Shown one piece after another: positions 8,824 to 22,900 of a stretch of DNA of 64,000 nt. Origin of the DNA: Tachypleus tridentatus (taxonomy: Eukaryota; Arthropoda; Merostomata; Xiphosura; Limulidae); contig NC_134830.1 in the NCBI RefSeq assembly GCF_004210375.1, positions 7,192,001-7,256,000 of the forward strand, written 5' to 3'. Within the stretch, counting starts at the first letter, position 1; every line of letters begins with the position of its first letter. A model generated the notes under the pieces. It had not been told where the DNA came from and ran no database searches. It saw nothing but the letters and a program-made list of their open reading frames with translations. The position numbers and the translations under genes were made by a program.

Positions 8824-9512
8824 ACCTTTATGTTTACAATTAAAATCTTTATGTTTATGATTAAAACCTTTATGTTTATAATTAAAACCTTTATGTTTAC
8901 AATTAAAACCTTTATGTTTATAATTAAAACCTTTATGTTTATAATGAAAATCTTTATGTTTACAATTAAAATCTTTATGTTTACAATTAAAATCTTTATG
9001 TTTATAATTAAAACCTATATGTTTACAATTAAAATCTTTAGGTTTACAATTAAAACATTTATGTTTATAAGTAAAACCTATATGTTTACAATTAAAACCT
9101 TTATGTTTATAATTAAAACCTTTTGTTTACAATTAAAATCTTCATGTTTTCAATTAAAACCTTTTTGTTTATGATTAAAACCTTTATGTTTATAATGAAA
9201 ACCTTTATGTTTACAATTAAAACCTTTATGTTTATAATTAAAACCTTTATGTTTACAATTAAAACATTTATGTTTATAATTAAAACCTTTATGTTTACAA
9301 TTAAAACATTTATGTTTATAATTAAAACCTTTATGTTTACAATTAAAATATTTATGTTTACAATTAAAACATTTTAGTTTATAATTAAAACCTTTATGTT
9401 TATAATTAAAACCTTTATGTTTACAATTAAAACCTTTATGTTTACAATTAAAACCTTTATGTTTATATTTAAAACCTTTATGTTTATAATGAAAACCTTT
9501 ATCTTTACAATT
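8824..9512. repeat. 21-bp tandem repeat, about 33 copies, with a 42-bp dimer pattern
   Basis: The unit reads CTTTATGTTTACAATTAAAAC, or the same with TATAATT instead of TACAATT. In 9195-9345 the two forms alternate, giving a 42-bp dimer. Because 21 is divisible by 3 and the unit has no stop in one frame, open frames of 119 and 84 codons appear (8815-9174, 9123-9377), encoding a seven-residue FMFTIKT-like repeat. I regard these as by-products, not genes. Confidence 0.95.
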
Positions 9513-10550
9513 AGGTTAAAAACATGCATAATTAAAAATTAAATGAAAATGTTTCATAAAATAATTCTCACCGTTTAATTTATTATATGAAATTATCAAA
9601 ATATATTTTACCCTTACCTAAATACCCATGTTCTTGGACAAATGCATCCGAAAAGGCATCCGTATTCTACAAACTAAAACACCTAATTTCACAGGCCAGA
9701 CGCCTGAAGATTTATAAATATTAATATCACATAACAATTATTAAGCCTAAACGGAGAATGCTTAGACTAACGTATTAAAATTTAATGGTTTTACTTAAGA
9801 CGTTAAGTAAGCAAATTTGATAATTTGTAATTTGAAAAGATATTTAGTGTCGATTCTACTCGTGGCGCGGGTAACGGATCTACATTTATTGCCAAGGTTA
9901 GAAACAGTCTTAAACCAGCAATGTTAACGAACGCTAAGCACGTCACAGTTGGTTGTAATTGGCTGAAATTGTTTATTCTGAACTAGGCTTAAGACGAAGG
10001 TTCTCAAATGGTTACACAGTGTATCATAATAATTCCAATCATTGTTTTATGCCTTCACATTCTCTTATTTAGAGCAATACATTAAGTTTGTAGGTTAGTT
10101 TAAAGTCGTTATCTGATTATATTAGTTATTAACTCGCACTCGAACAAGATTTTATCTTACAGTTCTGTACAAATTTATCATTTGTAGATATTTGAAAACT
10201 CTTTTACAACAAATTATCACGAGGCGGTAAAACAAAGTTGATATGTTGTACTTTATAAGCACAAAGGAAATTAATTCAATAGATATGTTACTGCTCCATT
10301 TGTACGTGTGTTTACTTTCACAAAGAAAGTGTTAGAGTAAACGTATGTGTGATATTACAGTACGAACAACAAATATTAAAACAAATTAATTTACAAATCT
10401 TCTCAATGGCTTGGTGTAACGTACCAGTTTTGTTATACAAGTTATACACGGTATGAAATAATAATCAGTGATGACGAGAAAATACACATGCAGAGAAAAA
10501 TATATATGTAAAAAAGGCCCATAACTACTAAGTAGTCTCGTTTATTTATT
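9513..10550. other. Unique AT-rich non-coding stretch between satellites
   Basis: About 1 kb with no open frame of note, no SINE match and no tandem structure that I can see. It separates the 21-bp and 29-bp arrays. Confidence 0.6.
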
Positions 10551-13500
10551 ACTTCACTGAAAACTCCCATGTATTCCTTTCTCTACTGAATACTCTCATG
10601 TATTCCTTTCTTTACTGAATACCCTCACAAATTTCTTTCTCTACTGAATACTCTCATGTATTTCTTTCTCCACTGAATACTCTCATGTATTTCTTTATTC
10701 ACTGAATACTCTCATAAATTTATTTCTCTACTAAATACTCTCATGTATTTCTTTCTTCACTGAATACTATGATGAATTTCTTTCTTTACTGAATATTCTC
10801 ATGTATTTCTTTTTTTACTGAATACTCTCATATATTTATTTCTCTACTAAATACTCTCATGTATGTCTTTTTTTACTGAATACTCTCATGTATTTCTTTC
10901 TCTACTTAATACTCTCATGTATTTCTTTCTCTACTGAATACTCTGATGAATTTCTTTCTTTACTGAATACTCTCATGTATTTCTTTTTTTACTAAATACT
11001 CTCATGTATTTCTTTCTCTACTGAATACTCTCATGTATTTCTTTCTTCACTGAATACTCTGATGAATTTCTTTCTTTACTGAATACTCTCATGTATTTCT
11101 TTATCTACTGAATACACTCATGTATTTCTTTCTCTACTGAATACTCTGAAGAATTTCTTTCTTTACTGAATAATCTCATGTATTTCTTTTTTTACTGAAT
11201 ACTCTAATGTATTTCTTTCTTTACTGAACACTCTCATGTATTTCCTTCTCTTCTGAACACTCTCATGTATTTCTTTCTTCACTGAGAACTTTCACGTATT
11301 TCTTTCTTTACTGAATACTCTCATGTATTTCTTTCTTTACCAAACACTTTCATGTATTTATTTTTTTACTGAACACTCTTACGTACTACTTTCTTTACTG
11401 AATACTCTCATGTATTTCTTTCTTTACTGTATACTCTCATGTATTTATTTCTTCACTGAATACTCTGATGAATTTCTTTCTTTACTGAATAATCTCATGT
11501 ATTTCTTTCTTTACTGAATACTCTCATGTATTTTTTCTCCACTGAATACTCTAAAGAATTCCTTTCTTTACTGAATACTCTCATGTATTTCTTTTTTTAC
11601 TGAATACTCTCATATATTTATTTCTCTACTAAACACTCTCATGTATGTCTTTTTTAATTAATACTCTCATGTATTTCTTTCTCTACTGAATACTCTGATG
11701 AATTTCTTTCTTTACTGAATACTCTCATGTATTTCTTTTTTTACTAAATACTCTGATGAATTTCTTTCTTTACTGAATACTCTCATGTATTTCTTTATCT
11801 ACTGAATACACTCATGTATTTCTTTCTCTACTGAATACTCTAATGTATTTCTTTCTTTACTGAACACTCTCATGTATTTCCTTCTCTTCTGAACACTCTC
11901 ATGTATTTCTTTCTTCACTGAGAACTTTCACGTATTTCTTTCTTTACTGAATACTCTCATGTATTTCTTTCTTTACCAAACACTCTCATGTATTTATTTT
12001 TTTACTGAACACTCTTACGTACTACTTTCTTCACTGAATACTCTCATGTATTTCTTTCTTTACTGTATACTCTCATGTATTTATTTCTTCACTGAATACT
12101 CTGATGAATTTCTTTCTTTACTGAATAATCTCATGTATTTCTTTTTTTACTGAATACTCTCATGTATTTCTTTCTTTACTCAACACTCTCATGTATTTTC
12201 TCTCTACAAAACACTGTCATGTATTTCTTTCTTCAGTGAGTAGTCTCATGCATTTCTTTCTTTACTGAACACTCTCATGTATTTCTTTCTTTACTGAACA
12301 CTCTCATCCATTTTTTTCTTTACTTAACACTCTCATGTATTTTTTTTACTGAACACTCTCATGTATATTTTTCTCTACTCGATACTCTCATGTATTTCTT
12401 TCTCTACTGAATACACTCATGTATTTCTTTCTTTACTGAATACTCTCATGTATTTCTTTTTTATGAATACTCTTATATATTTCTATCTTTACTGAACATT
12501 CTCATGCATTTCTTTTTTTACTCAATACTCTCATGTATTTCTTTCTTTACTGAATACTCTCTCGTATTTCTTTCTTTACTGAACACTCTCATGCATTTTT
12601 TCTTTACTGAACACTCTCATGTATATTTTCTTTACTGAATACCCTTATTATTTCTTTCTCTACTGAATACTCTCATGTATTTTTTCTCCACTGAATACTC
12701 TAAAGAATTCCTTTCTTTACTGAATACTCTCATGTATTTCTTTTTTTACTGAATACTCTCATATATTTATTTCTCTACTAAATACTCTCATGTATGTCTT
12801 TATCTACTGAATAAACTCATGTATTTTTTTCTCTACTGAATACTCTGAAGAATTTCTTTCTTTACTGAATAATCTCATGTATTTCTTTTTTTACTGAATA
12901 CTCTCATGTATTTCTTTCTTTACTCAACACTCTCATGTATTTCTTTCTTTACTGAACACTCTCATGCATATTTTTCTTTACTGAACACTCTCATGTATTT
13001 TTTTTACTGAACACTCTCATGTATATTTTTCTCTACTGAATACTCTCATGTATTTCTTTCTCTACTGAATACACTCATGTATTTCTTTCTTTACTGAATA
13101 CTCTCATGTATTTCTTTCTTTACTGAATACTCTCTCGTATTTCTTTCTTTACTGAACACTCATGCATTTTTTCTTTACTAAACACTCTCATGTATATTTT
13201 CTTTACTGAATACCCTTATATATTTCTTTCTCTACTGAATACTATTATGTATTTTTTCTCCATTGAATACTCTAAAGAATTCCTTTCTTCACTGAATACT
13301 CTCATGTATTTCTTTTTTTTACTGAACACTCTCATGTATTTCCTCCTCTCCTGAACACTCTCATGTATTTCTTTCTTCAATGAGAACTTTCACGTATTTC
13401 TTCCTTTACTGAATACTCTCACGTATTTTTTTCTTTACTGAACACTCTCATGTATTTCTTTTTTTTTACGGAACACTCTTACGTACTTCTTTCTTTACTG

Positions 13501-16500
13501 AATACTCTCATGTATTTCATTCTTTACTGAATGCTTTCATGTATTTCTTTCTTTACCGAATACTCTCATGTATTTCATTATCTACTGAATACTCTCATGT
13601 ATTTATTTTCTCACTGAATACTTTGATAAATTTCATTCTTTACTGAATACTCTCATGTAATTTTTTCATTATTGAACACTCTCATTTATTTATTTGTTTA
13701 CTGAATACTCTCATGTATTTTTTCTCCACTATATACTTTCATGTATTTCTTTCTCTACTGAATACTCTCATGTACTTCTTTCTTTACCGAAAACTCTCAT
13801 GTATTTTATGATCTACTGAATACTCTCATGTATTTGTTTTTCACTGAATACTTTGATAAATTTCTTTCTTTACTGAATACTCTCATGTATTTTTTTCCTT
13901 ATTGAACACTCTCATTTATTTATTTCTTTACTGAATACTCTCATGTATTTTTTTCTCCATTGAATACTCTGACGAATTTCTTTCTTTACTGAATAATCTC
14001 ATGTATTTATTTTTTTACTGAATACTCTTAAATATTTCTTTCTTTACTGAATACTCTCATGTATTTTTCCATACTAAATATCTCATGTATTTCTTTTTTT
14101 ACTGAATACTCTAATGTATTTCTTTCTCTACTGTATTCTCTCATGTATTTTTTTACTGAATACTCTCACGTATTTTTTTTACTCAGTAAACTCATGTATT
14201 TCTTCCTTTACTTAACACTCTCAAGTATTTCTTTCTTTACTGAATACTTTCACGTATTTCTTTCTTTACTCAACACTCTCATGTATTTCTTTTTTTACTG
14301 AATACTCTCATGTATTCCTTTCTTCACTGAATACTCTGATGAATTTCATTATTTACGGAATAATTTCATGTATTTCTTTTTTTACTGAATACTCTAATGT
14401 ATTTCTTTCTTTACTGAACACTCTCATGTATTTCCTTCTCTTCTGAACATTCTCATGTATTTCTTTCTTCACTGAGAACTTTCACGTATTTCTTTCTTTA
14501 CTGAATACTCTCATGTATTTCTTTCTTTACCAAACACTCTCATGTATTTATTTTTTTACTGAATACACTCATGTATTTCTTTCTTTACTGAATACTCTCA
14601 TGTATTTCTTTCTTTACTGAATACTCTCATGTATTTCTTTCTTCACTGAATACTCTGATGAATTTCTTTCTTTACTGAATAATCTCATGTATTTCTTTTT
14701 TTACTGAATACTCTCATGTATTTCTTTCTTTACTGAACACTCTCATGTATTTTCTCTCTACTGAATACTCTCATGTATTTCTTTCTTTACTGAATACTCT
14801 CATGTATTTCTTTCTTTACTGAACACTCTCATGTATTTCTTTCTTTACTGAACACTCTCATGTATTTTTTTCTTTACTGAATACTCTCATGTATTTTTTT
14901 TACTGAACACTCTCATGTATATTTTTCTCTACTGAATACTCTCATGTATTTCTTTCTCTACTGAATACTCTCATGTATTTCTTTCTTTACTGAATACTCT
15001 CATGTATTTTTTTTTTTTACTGAATACTCTTATATATTTCTTTCTTTACTGAACATTCTCATGCATTTCTTTTTTTACTGAATACTCTCATGTATTTCTT
15101 TCTTTACTGAATACTCTCTCGTATTTCTTTCTTTACTGAACACTCTCATGCATTTTTTCTTTACTGAACACTCTCATGTATATTTTCTTTACTGAATACC
15201 CTTAAATATTTCTTTCTCTACTGAATACTCTCATGTATTTTTTCTCCACTGAATACTCTAAAGAATTCCTTTCTTTACTGAATACTCTCATGTATTTCTT
15301 TTTTTACTGAATACTCTCATATATTTATTTCTCTACTAAATACTCTCATGTATGTCTTTTTTAATTAATACTCTCATGTATTTCTTTCTCTACTGAATAC
15401 TCTCATGAATTTTTTTCTTTACTGAATACTCTCATGTATTTCTTTTTTTACTGAATACTCTCATGTATTTCTTTCTCTACTGAATACTCTCATGTATTTC
15501 TTTCTTCACTGAATACTCTGATGAATTTCTTTCTTTACTGAATACTCTCATGTATTTCTTTATCTACTGAATAAACTCATGTATTTTTTTCTCTACTGAA
15601 TACTCTGAAGAATTTCTTTCTTTACTGAATAATCTCATGTATTTCTTTTTTTACTGAATACTCTCATGTATTTCTTTCTTTACTCAACACTCTCATGTAT
15701 TTCTTTCTTTACTGAACACTCTCATGCATTTTTTTCTTTACTGAACACTCTCATGTATTTTTTTTACTGAACACTCTCATGTATATTTTTCTCTACTGAA
15801 TACTCTCATGTATTTCTTTCTCTACTGAATACACTCATGTATTTCTTTCTTTACTGAATACTCTCATGTATTTCTTTTTTATGAATACTCTTATATATTT
15901 CTTTCTTTACTGAACATTCTCATGCATTTCTTTTTTTACTGAATACTCTCATGTATTTCTTTCTTTACTGAATACTCTCTTGTATTTCTTTCTTTACTGA
16001 ACACTCATGCATTTTTTCTTTACTAAACACTCTCATGTATATTTTCTTTACTGAATACCCTCATATATTTCTTTCTCTACTGAATACTATTATGTATTTT
16101 TTTCTCCATTGAATACTCTAATGAATTCCTTTCTTCACTGAATACTCTCTCATGTATTTTTTTTTTTACTGAACACTCTCATGTATTTCTCTCCTGAACA
16201 CTCTCATGTATTTCTTTCTTCACTGAGAACTTTCATGTATTTTTTCTTTACTGAATACTCTCATGTATTTTTTTCTTTACTGAACACTCTCATGTATTTT
16301 TTTTTTTTTACTGAACACTCTTATGTGCTTCTTTCTTTACTGAATACTCTCATGTATTTCATTCTTTACTGAATGCTTTCATGTATTTCTTTCTTTACCG
16401 AATACTCTCATGTATTTCATTATCTACTGAATACTCTCATGTATTTATTTTCTCACTGAATACTTTGATAAATTTCATTCTTTACTGAATACTCTCATGT

Positions 16501-19500
16501 ATTTTTTTTCATTACTGAACACTCTCATTTATTTATTTCTTTACTGAATACTCTCATGTATTTTTTTTCTCCACTATATACTTTCATGTATTTCTTTCTC
16601 TACTGAATACTCTCATGTACTTCTTTCTTTACCGAAAACTCTCATGTATTTTATGATCTACTGAATACTCTCATGTATTTGTTTTTCACTGAATACTTTG
16701 AAAAATTTCTTTCTTTACTGAATACTCTCATGTATTTTTTTCCTTATTGAACACTCTCATTTATTTATTTCTTTACTGAATACTCTCATGTATTTTTTTC
16801 TCCATTAAATACTCTGATGATGTATTTCTTTCTTTACTGAATAATCTCATGTATTTTTTTTACTGAATACTCTTAAATATTTCTTTCTTTACTGAATACT
16901 CTCATGTATTTTTTCTTTACTGAATATCTCATGTATTTTTTTTTTTTACTGAATACTCTCATGTATTTCTTTCTCTACTGAATTCTCTCATGTATTATTT
17001 TTTTACTGAATACTCTCATGTATTTTTTTTTTACTGAATAAACTCATGTATTTCTTCCTTTACTGAATACTCTCATGTATTTCTTTCTTTACTGAATACT
17101 CTCATGTATTTCTTTCTTTACTAAATACTCTCATGTATTTCTTTTTTACTGAATACTCTCATGTATTTCTTTCTTCACTGAAAACTCTGATGAATTTCTT
17201 TCTTTACTGAATAATATCATGTATTTCTTTTTTTACTGAATACTCTAATGTATTTCTTTCTTTACTGAACACTCTCATGTATTTCCTTCTCTTCTGAACA
17301 TTCTCATGTATTTCTTTCTTCACTGAGAACTTTCACGTATTTCTTTCTTTACTGAATACTCTCATGTATTTCTTTCTTTACCAAACACTCTCATGTATTT
17401 ATTTTTTTACTGAACACTCTTACGTACTACTTTCTTTACTGAATACTCTCATGTATTTCTTTCTTTACTGTATACTCTCATGTATTTATTTCTTCACTGA
17501 ATACTCTGATGAATTTCTTTCTTTACTGAATAATCTCATGTATTTCTTTTTTTACTGAATACTCTCATGTATTTCTTTCTTTACTCAACACTCTCATGTA
17601 TTTTCTCTCTACTAAACACTGTCATGTATTTCTTTCTTCAGTGAGTAGTCTCATGCATTTCTTTCTTTACTGAACACTCTCATGTATTTCTTTCTTTACT
17701 GAACACTCTCATGCATTTTTTTCTTTACTGAACACTCTCATGTATTTTTTTTACTGAACACTCTCATGTATATTTTTCTCTACTGAATACTCTCATGTAT
17801 TTCTTTCTCTACTGAATACACTCATGTATTTCTTTCTTTACTGAATACTCTCATGTATTTCTTTTTTTATGAATACTCTTATATATTTCTTTCTTTACTG
17901 AACATTCTCATGCATTTCTTTTTTTACTCAATACTCTCATGTATTTCTTTCTTTACTGAATACTCTCTCGTATTTCTTTCTTTACTGAACACTCTCATGC
18001 ATTTTTTCTTTACTGAACACTCTCATGTATATTTTCTTTACTGAATACCCTTAAATATTTCTTTCTCTACTGAATACTCTCATGTATTTTTTCTCCACTG
18101 AATACTCTAATGAATTCCTTTCTTTACTGAATACTCTCATGTATTTCTTTTTTTACTGAATACTCTCATATATTTATTTCTCTACTAAATACTCTCATGT
18201 ATGTCTTTTTTAATTAATACTCTCATGTATTTCTTTCTCTACTGAATACTCTCATGAATTTTTTTCTTTACTGAATACTCTCATGTATTTCTTTTTTTAC
18301 TGAATACTCTCATGTATTTCTTTCTCTACTGAATACTCTCATGTATTTCTTTCTTCACTGAATACTCTCATGTATTTCTTTCTTTACTGAATACTCTCAT
18401 GTATTTCTTTCTCTACTGAATACTCTCATGTATTTTTTTCTCTACTGAATACTCTGATGAATTTCTTTCTTTACTGAATAATCTCATGTATTTCTTTTTT
18501 TACTGAATACTCTCATGTATTTCTTTCTTTACTCAACACTCTCATGTATTTCTTTCTTTACTGAACACTCTCATGCATATTTTTTTCTTTACTGAACACT
18601 CTCATGTATTTTTTTTACTGAACACTCTCATGTATATTTTTCTCTACTGAATACTCTCATGTATTTCTTTCTCTACTGAATACACTCATGTATTTCTTTC
18701 TTTACTGAATACTCTCATGTATTTCTTTTTTTATGAATACTCTTATATATTTCTTTCTTTACTGAACATTCTCATGCATTTCTTTTTTTACTGAATACTC
18801 TCATGTATTTCTTTCTTTACTGAATACTCTCTCGTATTTCTTTCTTTACTGAACACTCATGCATTTTTTCTTTACTAAACACTCTCATGTATATTTTCTT
18901 TACTGAATACCCTTATATATTTCTTTCTCTACTGAATACTATTATGTATTTTTTCTCCATTGAATACTCTAAAGAATTCCTTTCTTCACTGAATACTCTC
19001 ATGTATTTCTTTTTTTACTGAACACTCTCATGTATTTCTTTCCTCCCTGAACACTCTCATGTATTTCTTTCTTCACTGAACTTTCATGTATTTCTTTCTT
19101 TACTGAATACTCTCATGTATTTTTTCTTTACTGAACACTCTCATGTATTTCTTTTTTTTTACGGAACACTCTTACGTATTTCATTCTTTACTGAATGCTT
19201 TCATGTATTTCTTTCTTTACCGAATACTCTCATGTATTTCATTATCTACTGAATACTCTCATGTATTTATTTTCTCACTGAATACTTTGATAAATTTCAT
19301 TCTTTACTGAATACTCTCATGTAATTTTTTCATTATTGAACACTCTCATTTATTTATTTGTTTACTGAATACTCTCATGTATTTTTTCTCCACTATATAC
19401 TTTCATGTATTTCTTTCTCTAATGAATACTCTCATGTACTTCTTTCTTTACCGAAAACTCTCATGTATTTTATGATCTACTGAATACTCTCATGTATTTG

Positions 19501-22500
19501 TTTTTCACTGAATACTTTGAAAATTTCTTTCTTTACTGAATACTCTCATGTATTTTTTTCCTTATTGAACACTCTCATTTATTTATTTCTTTACTGAATA
19601 CTCTCATGTATTTTTTTCTCCATTAAATACTCTGACGAATTTCTTTCTTTACTGAATAATCTCATGTATTTATTTTTTTACTGAATACTCTTAAATATTT
19701 CTTTCTTTACTGAATACTCTCATGTATTTTCCATACTAAATATCTCATGTATTTCCTTTTTTTACTGAATACTCTTATGTATTTCTTTCTCTACTGAATT
19801 CTCTCATGTATTTTTTTTTACTGAATACTCTCATGTATTTTTTTTTACTCAGTAAACTCATGTATTTCTTCCTTTACTGAACACTCTCATGTATTTCTTT
19901 CTTTACTGAATACTTTCATGTATTTCTTTCTTTACTGAACACTCTCATGTATTTATTTTTTTTACTGAATACTCTCATGTATTTCTTTCTTCACTGAATA
20001 CTCTGATGTATTTCTTTATTTACTGAATAATTTCATGTATTTCTTTTTTTTTTACTGAATACTCTCATGTATTTCTTTCTTTACTGAACACTCTCATGTA
20101 TTTCTTTCTCTACTGAACATTCTCATGTATTTCTTTCTTCACTGAGAACTTTCACGTATTTCTTTCTTTACTGAATACTCTCATGTATTTCTTTCTTTAC
20201 TCAACACTCTCATGTATTTTCTCTCTACTAAACACTGTCATGTATTTCTTTCTTCACTGAATACTCTCATGTATTTCTTTCTTTCTTTACTGAACACTCT
20301 CATGTATTTCTTTCTTTACTGAACACTCTCATGCATTTTTTTTCTTTACTGAACACTCTCATGTATTTTTTTTACTGAACACTCTCATGTATTTTTTCTC
20401 TACTGAATACTCTCATGTATTTCTTTCTCTACTGAATACTCTCATGTATTTCTTTCTTTACTGAATACTCTCATGTATTTCTTTTTTTTTATGAATACTC
20501 TTATATATTTCTTTCTTTACTGAACATTCTCATGTATTTCTTTTTTTACTGAATACTCTCATGTATTTCTTTCTTTACTGAATACTCTCTGTATTTCTTT
20601 CTTTACTGAACACTCTCATGTATTTTTTTCTTTACTGAACACTCTCATGTATATTTTCTTTACTGAATACCCTTGTATATTTCTTTCTCTACTGAATACT
20701 CTCATGTATTTTTTTCTCCACTGAATACTCTAATGAATTCCTTTCTTTACTGAATACTCTCATGTATTTCTTTTTTTTACTGAATACTCTCATATATTTA
20801 TTTCTCTACTAAATACTCTCATGTATGTCTTTTTTAATTAACACTCTCATGTATTTCTTTCTCTACTGAATACTCTCATGAATTTTTTTCTTTACTGAAT
20901 ACTCTCATGTATTTCTTTTTTTACTGAATACTCTCATGTATTTCTTTCTCTACTGAATACTCTCATGTATTTCTTTCTTCACTGAATATCTCATGTATTT
21001 CTTTCTATACTGAATACTCTCATGTATTTCTTTCTCTACTGAATACTCTCATGTATTTTTTTCTCTACTGAATACTCTGATGAATTTCTTTCTTTACTGA
21101 ATAATCTCATGTATTTCATGTTTTTTTTACTGAATACTCTCATGTATTTCTTTCTTTACTCAACACTCTCATGTATTTCTTTCTTTACTGAACACTCTCA
21201 TGCATTTTTTCTTTACTAAACACTCTCATGTATATTTTCTTTACTGAATACCCTTATATATTTCTTTTCTCTACTGAATACTCTTATGTATTTTTTTCTC
21301 CACTGAATACTCTAATGAATTCCTTTCTTTACTGAATACTCTCATACTTCATGTATTTCATTGATTTTTTTTACTGAACACTCTCATGTATTTCTTTCTC
21401 TACTGAATACTCTCATGTATTTCTTTCTTCACTGAGAACTTTCATGTATTTCTTTCTTTACTGAATACTCTCATGTATTTTTTTTTTTCTTTACTGAATA
21501 CTCTCATGTATTTCTTTTTTTTTTACTGAACACTCTTATGTATTTTTTTTTACTGAACACTCTCATGTATTTCTTTCTTTACTGAACACTCTCATGTATT
21601 TCTTTCTCTACTGAATACTCTCATGTATTTATTTTCTCACTGAATACTTTGATAAATTTCGTTCTTTACTGAATACTCTCATGTAATTTTTTCATTATTG
21701 AACACTCTCATTTATTTATTTGTTTACTGAATACTCTCATGTATTTTTTCTCCACTGTATACTTTCATGTATTTCTTTCTCTACTGAATACTCTCATGTA
21801 CTTCTTTCTTTACCGAAAACTCTCATGTATTTTATGATCTACTGAATACTCTCATGTATTTGTTTTTCATTGAATACTTTGATAAATTTCTTTCTTTACT
21901 GAATACTCTCATGTATTTTTTCCTTATTGAACACTCTCATTTATTTATTTCTTTACTGAATACTCTCATGTATTTTTTTTCTCCATTGAATACTCTGATG
22001 AATTTCTTTCTTTACTGAATAATCTCATGTATTTTTTTTTTTTACTGAATACTCTTAAATATTTCTTTCTTTACTGAATACTCTCATCTTTTTTATTTAC
22101 TAAATCTCTGAATCTCATGTATTTCTTTTTTTACTGAATACTCTAATGTATTTCTTTCTCTACTGTATTCTCTCATGTATTTTTTTACTGAATACTCTCA
22201 TGTATTTTTTTTTACTCAGTACTCTCATGTATTTCTTTCTTTACTGAACACTCTCAAGTATTTCTTTCTTTACTGAATACTTTCATGTATTTCTTTCTTT
22301 ACTGAATACTCTCATGTATTTCTTTTTTTACTGAATACTCTCATGTATTTCTTTCTTCACTGAATACTCTCATGTATTTCTTTTTTTACTGAATACTTTC
22401 ATGTATTTCTTTTTCTACTGAATACTCTCATGTATTTTTTCCTTACTGAACACTCTCATGTATTTCTTTCTTTACTGAATACTCTCATGTATTTCTTTCT

Positions 22501-22900
22501 CCACTGAATACTCTCATGTATTTCTTTCTTCACTGAATACTCTCATAATTTTTTTTCTCCACAGAATACACTCATGTATTTTTTTTTAACCACAGAATAC
22601 TCTCATAAATTTTTTTCTCCACAGAATACTCTCATGTTTTTCTTTCTTTACTGAATACTCTTATTTATTTATTTCTCTATTGAATACTCTCATGTATTTC
22701 TTTCTCTACTGAATACACTCATGTATTTCTTTCTCTACTGAATACTCTCATGAATTTCTTTCTTTACTGAATACTCTCATGTATTTCTTTTTTTACTGAA
22801 TACTCTCATGTATTTCTTTCTTTACTGAACACTCTCATGTATTTCTTTCTTCAATGAGAACTTTCACGTATTTCTTTCTTTACTGAATACTCTCACGTAC
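10551..22900. repeat. Higher-order repeat of about 2.83 kb (about 98 units) within the 29-bp array
   Basis: Rare variant blocks recur at constant spacing. TTACTAAACACTC occurs at 13175, 16020, 18872 and 21213 (intervals 2845, 2852, 2341). GTATTTTATGATCTACTG occurs at 13801, 16646, 19465 and 21827 (2845, 2819, 2362). A block beginning at 14391 recurs at 17242 and 20061 (2851, 2819). The last interval is about 0.48 kb shorter, so that copy has lost roughly 16 units. A smaller 636-bp duplication (about 22 units) pairs 11201 with 11837. The right boundary is approximate. Confidence 0.85.

Noticed and set aside
8815-9377. Open frames encoding an FMFTIKT-like heptad repeat
   Set aside because: The 21-bp unit is divisible by 3 and stop-free in one frame, so long frames are automatic. 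Composition matches the array, and two overlapping frames are equally open.
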